Below are positions 5,858-10,241 of a DNA stretch of 10,241 nt, piece after piece; within the stretch, counting starts at the first letter, position 1, and each line of letters begins with the position of its first letter. The stretch is taken from assembly GCA_021813595.1 (NCBI GenBank), contig JAKAKF010000289.1, positions 1 to 10,241 of the forward strand. Direction: 5' to 3'. The notes below the pieces were generated by a model. That model saw only the letters and a program-made list of their open reading frames with translations. It was not told the origin of the DNA and ran no database searches. Source of the stretch: a bacterium (GTDB lineage Bacteria; SZUA-79; Acidulodesulfobacterales; Acidulodesulfobacteraceae). The translations under genes were made by a program, and so were the position numbers.

Positions 5858-6703
5858 ATGAATATTTGTGCGGCGGGAGACGTTCACGGAAGGATAGATA
5901 AATTTTATAATTGCGTAAAGAAATTTGAGTCGGAACTTAAAATAAATTTTGACGTTATTCTGCAGGTTGGCGATTTCGGCATATGGGTAAATGCCGACTA
6001 TCACGACGGCGTTACTAAATTTCATAGCGGAACGGGAGATTTTCCGCGCTGGTACAAAGAGAAAAAAACCGCTCCGGTTAAGACGTATTTTATAAACGGC
6101 AACAACGAAGATTTTAATTTTCTTAATTCGGTAAAACTATCGGGCGATTTAGAAATTATTAAAAATCTTTTTTATATTCCCAACGGCACCGTAGCTGAAA
6201 TAAATATAGGCAGCGAGCGGCTTATAGCAGCCGGTATCGGCGGAAAATACGACCCCGAACATTTTAATTATAAAGAATCGGACAGACATTATACAAAAAG
6301 TGAAATAAATAATTTGTTAAAATATGCGGACGAAAACAAAAAAAATGAAGATAGAAGCATTGATATTTTTATTTCCCATGATGCGCCAGAAGGAGTACTT
6401 ATAGAAGACAACGATAAAAACAGGTATTATCCTAAGGCGGTCGGCCTCAGGGATTTAATTTTAAAAATTAAGCCTAAAATGGTTTTTTTCGGACACCACC
6501 ATGGAATATGCAAATCAGAAATCGAAGGAATACCGGTTTACGGATTAAACATATTGGCCCGCAAAGGCGCTTTGCTTTCGACAGTTATGAAATATAAGAC
6601 GGCAAATATTATAACCGATAAAACTAATAAAACCGATATAACAAACGTCCGAGAATATATATCTAAAACGGTAAAATATTTTGAAACTCCGGTTATTAAA
6701 TAG
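5858..6703 (+). CDS. Calcineurin-like metallophosphoesterase, Dbr1-like
   Basis: Dimetal phosphoesterase of 281 residues. Metal-binding motifs appear in order: GDVHG (Asp8, His10), GDFG (Asp39), GNNED (Asn82), SHD (His174) and GHHHG (His213, His215). The catalytic His normally following Asn in GNHE/GNHD is Asn83 here. The middle, from GIGGKYDPEHFNY through ESDRHYTKSEINNLL to DIFISHDAPEG (about residues 126-178), has the layout seen in the eukaryotic lariat-debranching enzyme Dbr1, where a Gly-Ile, Tyr-rich recognition segment precedes the SHD motif. The substrate is unknown; a nucleic-acid or nucleotide phosphodiester is only an inference. No signal peptide is seen, so it is probably cytoplasmic. 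It starts 48 bases after hypB in AT-only DNA without a clear Shine-Dalgarno, so it may be read through from hypAB. A link to hydrogenase maturation is not supported. Confidence 0.85.
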   Translation: MNICAAGDVHGRIDKFYNCVKKFESELKINFDVILQVGDFGIWVNADYHDGVTKFHSGTGDFPRWYKEKKTAPVKTYFINGNNEDFNFLNSVKLSGDLEIIKNLFYIPNGTVAEINIGSERLIAAGIGGKYDPEHFNYKESDRHYTKSEINNLLKYADENKKNEDRSIDIFISHDAPEGVLIEDNDKNRYYPKAVGLRDLILKIKPKMVFFGHHHGICKSEIEGIPVYGLNILARKGALLSTVMKYKTANIITDKTNKTDITNVREYISKTVKYFETPVIK

Positions 6704-6754
6704 CCGACGGCAATAGTTTTTATATTTATTAAATTTCACAAATACTTTAACGGC

Positions 6755-7066
6755 ATGATAGCGAAAGAAACTTTTATAGACAGCCTCCTCAAAAAATTAA
6801 AAAATATTCCGATAGGACATTACTATGACGTAAGGAGCTATAAAAGAGACAGGGGATTTTACGTTATCAGGTCTCAAGAAGATGAATACTGCATACTTGA
6901 AAGGGGTTTTTTCGACGAAGAATTCGTTTCCGATTTTAACGGACTGAACGTAATTTTTAAAAAGCTTTTAAAGCGTGAATTCCCCAGAAGTCACAAACTT
7001 AGGATTTACAATATGGGTGAAATCAATGAATGTATATTTAAAAAACCTAAGCGGAAAAAAATATAA
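6755..7066 (+). CDS. Small protein of unknown function, 103 residues
   Basis: I do not recognise this protein. It is charged, with a Lys/Arg-rich end (FKKPKRKKI) and no signal peptide or membrane segment. The central part, GHYYDVRSYKRDRGFYVIRSQEDEYC followed by ILERGFF, looks like alternating beta strands with many aromatic and charged residues. A basic segment (KKLLKREFPRSHKLRIY, residues 69-85) follows. This composition would suit a small nucleic-acid- or protein-binding domain, but that is inference. The gene lies 51 bases after the phosphoesterase on the same strand and could share its transcript. It ends 21 bases before the 3' end of the opposing tRNA gene. Coding is supported by an open frame with codon use like its neighbours and no better competing frame. 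The start lacks a clear ribosome site. Confidence 0.65.
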   Translation: MIAKETFIDSLLKKLKNIPIGHYYDVRSYKRDRGFYVIRSQEDEYCILERGFFDEEFVSDFNGLNVIFKKLLKREFPRSHKLRIYNMGEINECIFKKPKRKKI

Positions 7067-7087
7067 AAATTAAAAAAGATATTTTAA

Positions 7088-7162
7088 TGGAGCGGGAAAC
7101 GGGACTTGAACCCGCGACCCTTACCTTGGCAAGGTAATGCTCTACCACTGAGCTATTCCCGC
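7088..7162 (-). tRNA. tRNA-Gly (anticodon GCC)
   Basis: Read on the minus strand, 75 bases fold as a full cloverleaf. The acceptor GCGGGAA pairs with TTCCCGC. The D arm is GCTC/GAGC with AGTGGTA in the loop. The anticodon stem TTACC/GGTAA encloses TTGCCAA, giving anticodon GCC. The T arm is GCGGG/CCCGT (the last pair is G-T) with TTCAAGT in the loop. The discriminator is T and CCA is encoded. The body closely matches ordinary bacterial tRNA-Gly(GCC). It stands alone, convergent with the small gene at 6755-7066. Confidence 0.97.
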
Positions 7163-7179
7163 ATTTGTGAGAAAGACAA

Positions 7180-7202
7180 AAGTTAAATTGGTCATTTAAC
7201 TT
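7180..7202 (-). repeat. 9-bp inverted repeat in the tRNA-Gly leader
   Basis: AAGTTAAAT and ATTTAACTT (7180-7188 and 7194-7202) form a perfect 9-bp stem around a 5-base loop. The predicted tRNA transcription start near 7204 puts this hairpin at the very 5' end of the precursor. On the minus strand it is followed by TTTT. The stem has only one G-C pair, so it would be a weak terminator; a precursor hairpin or operator is also possible. Confidence 0.4.
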
Positions 7203-7210
7203 ATTCATAT

Positions 7211-7239
7211 ATTAAAGTATATTTTAAGTGTTTTGTCAA
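7211..7239 (-). promoter_or_regulatory. Near-consensus promoter of tRNA-Gly
   Basis: On the minus strand a perfect TTGACA (7234-7239) is followed after exactly 17 bases by TTTAAT (7211-7216, five of six to TATAAT). The tRNA begins about 42 bases beyond the predicted start. This is one of the best sigma70-like promoters in the window and fits a stable-RNA gene. Confidence 0.7.
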
Positions 7240-7266
7240 TAGCATAAAATATAAGCCTAAAATATG

Positions 7267-7286
7267 AATAATTTTGGTAAATTATT
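7267..7286 (-). terminator. Weak candidate terminator hairpin after rubredoxin
   Basis: AATAATTT and AAATTATT (7267-7274, 7279-7286) form an 8-bp stem with a 4-base loop, 12 bases beyond the rubredoxin stop on the minus strand. The stem is entirely A-T and is followed by CATATTTTAGG, not a clean U run. It may simply reflect base composition. Confidence 0.25.
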
Positions 7287-7298
7287 ATTATAAATTTA

Positions 7299-7463
7299 TT
7301 ATTCCGGAACCAGAGTGAATTTAATAATAGCTGCGCCGCAAACAGGGCATACCCAGAATGAGGGAAGTTTTTCGAACGGCGTTCCGGCCGGTATTCCGCC
7401 GTCCGGGTCCCCTTTTTCGGGGTCGTATATATAATCGCATACTTCGCATCTGTATTTTTGCAT
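7299..7463 (-). CDS. Rubredoxin
   Basis: Small cytoplasmic electron carrier with one iron bound by four cysteines. The 54-residue protein has CEVC (Cys6, Cys9) and CPVCG (Cys39, Cys42), the same positions as in the classical Clostridium protein. Other family features are the [10 protein letters not shown] loop, the Gly-rich [12 protein letters not shown] segment and Trp37 before the second pair. The usual Gly after the first CxxC is Asp10, and the end ([12 protein letters not shown]) is longer and more hydrophobic than the common GAPKSEF. The ATG is preceded at six bases by AGGAAG (7470-7475). It lies 39 bases after the methyltransferase gene and may share its transcript. In anaerobes rubredoxin serves oxygen or peroxide detoxification enzymes. 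Some hydrogenase clusters encode a rubredoxin (HupI/HoxR), but here a tRNA and other genes separate it from the hydrogenase, so no link is claimed. Confidence 0.95.
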   Translation of the reverse strand: MQKYRCEVCDYIYDPEKGDPDGGIPAGTPFEKLPSFWVCPVCGAAIIKFTLVPE

Positions 7464-7502
7464 TTTAATCTTCCTTGTTTTATATTTGTTTTATATAATT
7501 TT

Positions 7503-8138
7503 TTATTTTTTTGAAACTATCGTAAACGACGAAGAATATATGGGCAGTGTTTTTATGTTTTTGAAACCCGACGATTCAAGGGCTTTTTCTGCTTCTTCCG
7601 TAGAAACCCTTTCGGCAGGGGGAGGCCCCATCACGGGGTTAGGATCCTCTTTTTTCCAGTCTAAAAGGAAAAATGTACCGCCGTCTTTTAAAACCCGTCT
7701 AATTTCTTTAAGGTAATCGATTTTATTTTCTATTTCATGGAAAACATTTGCCAGAAGCAAAATGTTCACCGAGGAGTCTTCGAGCGGAATGAAAAATTCT
7801 TCGCATTTTACGCATTTGATTTTACAGGAACCGGTATCCGTCAGGTCTATATCTTTATCTTTTTTAAGTTTGCCGTTAAATACGCCGAGCATTTCTTCGC
7901 TGATATCTAAAGCAAAAAGAATAAATTTTTTATCTTTAAAATTTTTAGCTCTTTTGGCAAGCGGTATAGAGAAAAAACCGCTTCCGCATCCGAGGTCGGC
8001 AAACGTTACTGCATCGGAATTTTTAAAATATTCTATAGCAGTTTTTTCTATTTCGTTTACGATAAGTTCCGGAGGCATAAATTTATGCCTTTCTTCCGAG
8101 TCTAACCTTTTGTGGTGCGCAGGATTAAATTTGTGCAT
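7503..8138 (-). CDS. Class I SAM-dependent methyltransferase
   Basis: Rossmann-fold methyltransferase of 211 residues. The SAM-binding motif I is FADLGCGSGFFSIPLA (residues 46-61). The acidic residue after the second strand is Asp78 in ALDIS, with Met83-Leu84 following as in UbiE-type enzymes. NVFHEI (131-136) and the RRVLKDGGTFFLLDW strand-turn (148-161) complete the core. The N-terminus HHKRLDSEERHKFMPPE and the late MGPPPAERVSTEEAEKAL segment resemble a group of uncharacterised methyltransferases of anaerobic bacteria and archaea, from memory only. The substrate is unknown. Three cysteines (105, 109, 112) are clustered in the middle, in CKIKCVKC. That cluster could bind metal, but this is speculation. 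A minus-strand promoter lies immediately ahead of the ATG with no room for a ribosome site, so the mRNA may be leaderless. Rubredoxin follows 39 bases downstream. Confidence 0.88.
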   Translation of the reverse strand: MHKFNPAHHKRLDSEERHKFMPPELIVNEIEKTAIEYFKNSDAVTFADLGCGSGFFSIPLAKRAKNFKDKKFILFALDISEEMLGVFNGKLKKDKDIDLTDTGSCKIKCVKCEEFFIPLEDSSVNILLLANVFHEIENKIDYLKEIRRVLKDGGTFFLLDWKKEDPNPVMGPPPAERVSTEEAEKALESSGFKNIKTLPIYSSSFTIVSKK

Positions 8139-8159
8139 TTGTTTATTATATTATATAAT
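8131..8159 (+). promoter_or_regulatory. Putative promoter of the acetate kinase gene
   Basis: A perfect TATAAT (8154-8159) lies 17 bases after TTGTGC (8131-8136, three of six). The predicted start near 8166 leaves a leader of about 50 bases. The -35 lies over the first codons of the opposing methyltransferase gene. The weak -35 and AT-rich setting keep confidence low. Confidence 0.35.
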
Positions 8160-8173
8160 AAGCGGAAATACAA
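8145..8173 (-). promoter_or_regulatory. Putative promoter of the methyltransferase gene, possibly leaderless
   Basis: On the minus strand TTGTAT (8168-8173, three of six) and a perfect TATAAT (8145-8150) are 17 bases apart. Only six bases separate the -10 from the ATG, so transcription would begin at or next to the start codon, giving an mRNA with no Shine-Dalgarno. Confidence 0.4.
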
Positions 8174-8215
8174 TATTTTAATTTTTAAATTTTATTAATT
8201 TATCTATTTTTCAGA

Positions 8216-9556
8216 ATGCATATCAAAAATTTAAAAATAATATCTATTAACAGCGGCAGTTCTTCCATAAAATTTTCCTTTTTTAACTTTTCGAATTATT
8301 CGGCAGATTCAAAAAACGGCGTATCGCCGCTAAATAATATAGACAGAGTCTTGTCCTGCAGGATAGAAGAGATAGGGACGGAATACGGCTCTTTTTATCT
8401 TAAAGATAAAAACAAAACCGAAAACGAAAAACGAAATTTTTCGGATCATGAAACTGCGCTTAAATTTATTTTACAAAAAATAGCCTTCATTAACGATTTA
8501 ACTAAAGAATCCGAAAAGAAAGGTCAGTCTGCGTCTTATAATGTTTTAGTTGCACACAGATACGTTCATGGCGGTAAAGATTACGTTAAACCTCTTATAG
8601 CCGGCGGCGAAGACGTTAAAAAATTAGCCGAACTAAACGACATCGCGCCGCTTCATAACCCTTCCAACCTCAAGGGGCTTGAAGTAATGAAATCGCTTAT
8701 GCCTGATGCACGCCAAGTATGCATATTCGATACCGCTTTTCACGCAGGCGTTCCGGACTATGCGGCGATTTATCCTATTCCAATAGAATATTACGAGAAG
8801 ATGGGCATAAAAAAATACGGTTTTCACGGAATTTCATATGCGTTTATAGTAAATTTATTTAATATTTATAATAAATATAAATACGGCGATAAAAATGCCA
8901 TAAAAAAAATGGTTATCTGTCATCTCGGAAACGGGGCAAGCGTCTGTGCCGTTAATAACGGAAAGTCCGTAGACACTTCTATGGGTTACACGCCGCTCGA
9001 AGGTCTTATGATGGGGACGAGATGCGGAAATATAGACCCTGAAGTGCCGTTTATTTTAAAGAAAAAACTTAATTTGACGGATGACGACTTAAATAAAATT
9101 TTAAACAAGAAAAGCGGTCTTCTAGGAATATCCAAAAAAACTTATGATTTTAAAGAATTAACTGAGTTTGACGACGAATATTCAAAACTTGCCTTAAAAA
9201 TGTATATATACAGAATAATAAAATTTATAGGGCAGTATGCCGCAGTTTTAAACGGTATAGACGCGCTTGTTTTTACTGGCGGAATAGGCGAAAACTCAGG
9301 TCCGCTTAGAAAAGAAGTCTGCGACAATCTTACTTATCTTGGTTTAAAATTAGACGGCGAAAAAAACACAGCCGCCGCAAAGTATTTTCAGTCGCATAAT
9401 CCGTTCGGCACGGTAAATATCGACGACTCTGTTAAACCTATAAACGACGAGTCTTCTTCGGTAAAAGTTTTTGCCGTCCATACCGATGAAGAACTTCAGA
9501 TGGCGTTTGAATCTATAAACCTTTTGGATGATTTGAAAAATTCAAATAAAAATTAA
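8216..9556 (+). CDS. ackA: Acetate kinase
   Basis: Converts acetyl phosphate and ADP to acetate and ATP, or the reverse, in the cytoplasm. Residues known from the Methanosarcina enzyme have counterparts: Asn12 in INSGSSSIKF, Arg115 in HRYVHGG, His147 in APLHNPS, Asp172 in FDTAFH, His204 in GFHGISY, Arg269 in GTRCGNIDP, TGGIGEN (354-360), and Glu425 or Glu426 in HTDEE. At 446 residues it is longer than the usual 400 or so. The extra length is in loops rich in Lys, Asn and Ser: about residues 26-40, 63-75, and 393-415. No phosphotransacetylase gene is adjacent, so the source of acetyl phosphate is not visible here. The first ATG is the only sensible start because the conserved motif begins at residue 11. 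No Shine-Dalgarno is visible. The helicase gene begins 47 bases downstream on the same strand. Confidence 0.96.
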   Translation: MHIKNLKIISINSGSSSIKFSFFNFSNYSADSKNGVSPLNNIDRVLSCRIEEIGTEYGSFYLKDKNKTENEKRNFSDHETALKFILQKIAFINDLTKESEKKGQSASYNVLVAHRYVHGGKDYVKPLIAGGEDVKKLAELNDIAPLHNPSNLKGLEVMKSLMPDARQVCIFDTAFHAGVPDYAAIYPIPIEYYEKMGIKKYGFHGISYAFIVNLFNIYNKYKYGDKNAIKKMVICHLGNGASVCAVNNGKSVDTSMGYTPLEGLMMGTRCGNIDPEVPFILKKKLNLTDDDLNKILNKKSGLLGISKKTYDFKELTEFDDEYSKLALKMYIYRIIKFIGQYAAVLNGIDALVFTGGIGENSGPLRKEVCDNLTYLGLKLDGEKNTAAAKYFQSHNPFGTVNIDDSVKPINDESSSVKVFAVHTDEELQMAFESINLLDDLKNSNKN

Positions 9557-9603
9557 ATCAAAATAATAAATAAAAAAATAATAAATAAAAAGTTAAAACT
9601 ATA

Positions 9604-10241
9604 ATGGACGGCAAAATTAACGAAACTTTGGAAAAAGATACCAAACTGCGTTTTCCGCATATTTATTCCGTAGAAGCGTCAGCCGGTTCCGGCAAAACCT
9701 ATACGCTTACCCTTCGCGTTCTGCAGTTTTTGCTGTCCCGCCGCAACATTAAAAACAATAATCTTACAAATATACTAGGCATTACTTTTACCAACAATTC
9801 TGCAAAAGAGATGAAGACTCAGGTGTTAAAGAAATTAAAATCTTTAAATTTAGGTCTTTTGGATGCCGATACTCTAAGTTATATTTATGATATTACTTCT
9901 TTCGGCGGCGGAGATACTTCAGTCTCCGTTTCTGCGTTTGCCTCTAAAGCTGCGGAAAAATTAATAGATAATATACTTTCGAACTATCATGATTTTCAGA
10001 TAAGAACCATAGACAGTTTTACTTCTAAAATTCTTAAAGCGTCTGCCGCCGAAATGGGGCTGCCTCCGGATTTTGAAATATCTACCGAAAGTTCCGGCAT
10101 TACCGATTATGCAGTCTTAAAAATGATAGAGTCGGCCGAACAAGGCGTTTTAGAAAAATTTTTAGACTTGCTCTCAAGGAATATAAGCAGGGACGGAATC
10201 GATTTTAATCCGGCGGACAAGATTAAAAATGAGATGAAACG
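9604..10241 (+). CDS. UvrD/RecB/AddA-type superfamily 1 helicase, N-terminal part (cut by window end)
   Basis: Start of an ATP-dependent DNA helicase, probably a RecB/AddA-like exonuclease subunit for double-strand-break repair. The visible 212 residues are open to the window edge. The Walker A motif is ASAGSGKT (residues 25-32) inside SVEASAGSGKTYTL. Motif Ia is LGITFTNNSAKEMK (about 58-71), and RTIDSF (134-139) matches the conserved TIDSF of this family. The VEASAGSGKT wording is nearer to RecB and AddA than to UvrD or PcrA. The chosen ATG lies 47 bases after the acetate kinase stop, in AT-only DNA without a ribosome site, and leaves 22 residues before the Walker region, a normal distance. 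The nuclease domain that would decide between AddA and another helicase is beyond the window, so no gene symbol is given. Confidence 0.9.
   Translation, partial: MDGKINETLEKDTKLRFPHIYSVEASAGSGKTYTLTLRVLQFLLSRRNIKNNNLTNILGITFTNNSAKEMKTQVLKKLKSLNLGLLDADTLSYIYDITSFGGGDTSVSVSAFASKAAEKLIDNILSNYHDFQIRTIDSFTSKILKASAAEMGLPPDFEISTESSGITDYAVLKMIESAEQGVLEKFLDLLSRNISRDGIDFNPADKIKNEMK

Noticed and set aside
7299..7463. Rubredoxin as a hydrogenase accessory protein (HupI/HoxR type)
   Set aside because: It is about 2.8 kb from the hydrogenase start, on a separate unit beyond a tRNA, and the small subunit lacks the extra cysteines of O2-tolerant enzymes that HupI/HoxR serves.
7762..8181. Plus-strand open frame of 139 codons opposite the methyltransferase
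   Set aside because: The opposite strand encodes the clear SAM-binding motif, so this is a shadow.
9557..9603. Twofold direct repeat of an AATAATAAATAAAA unit between acetate kinase and the helicase
   Set aside because: Simple A/T sequence, likely slippage. No stem, binding motif or mobile-element sign.
1..10241. CRISPR arrays, insertion sequences, attachment sites or phage genes
   Set aside because: No spaced repeats, transposase or integrase motifs, or terminal inverted repeats were seen. The tRNA-Gly has no visible partial copy nearby to suggest an attachment site.

Overview
The window is AT-rich bacterial DNA: AGGAGG-type ribosome sites, TTGACA/TATAAT-like promoters and a CCA-encoding tRNA. 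It holds ten genes and the start of an eleventh. A periplasmic-type [NiFe] hydrogenase, its maturation factors, a rubredoxin and an acetate kinase suggest an anaerobic or microaerobic, hydrogen-using bacterium. A deltaproteobacterium-like lineage (for example the Sva0485/Acidulodesulfobacterales type) would fit, but nothing in the window proves the taxonomy.

Region 1 (51-4495, minus strand) is a hydrogenase operon read in the order small subunit, large subunit, cytochrome b, maturation protease (HyaA-HyaB-HyaC-HyaD type). The small subunit carries a Tat signal. The large subunit has both NiFe-binding motifs and a 15-residue C-terminal tail for the protease to remove. The cytochrome b would pass electrons from H2 to the quinone pool. 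Region 2 (4672-5809, plus strand) is the divergent pair hypA-hypB for nickel insertion. The 176-base gap between the two units holds a good minus-strand promoter facing a weaker plus-strand one.

Region 3 (5858-7066, plus) holds a metallophosphoesterase resembling the RNA-lariat debranching enzyme Dbr1 and a small gene of unknown function. Region 4 (7088-8138, minus) holds a tRNA-Gly(GCC) with its own near-consensus promoter, a 54-residue rubredoxin that is easily missed because of its size, and a class I SAM-dependent methyltransferase. Region 5 (8216 to the end, plus) holds acetate kinase and the N-terminus of a UvrD/RecB/AddA-type helicase cut by the window edge.

The most notable material is in the hydrogenase locus. 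The small subunit has Asn where group 1 enzymes have the second Cys of the proximal-cluster CxxC motif. It also has about 73 residues ahead of its Tat motif and a Lys/Asp/Glu-rich tail in place of the usual C-terminal membrane helix. The adjacent HypA lacks the whole zinc-binding domain, and HypB lacks the usual N-terminal nickel-binding Cys or His cluster and has a Cys-containing insert near its G5 loop. Taken together, this looks like a divergent hydrogenase with a stripped-down nickel-delivery pair.
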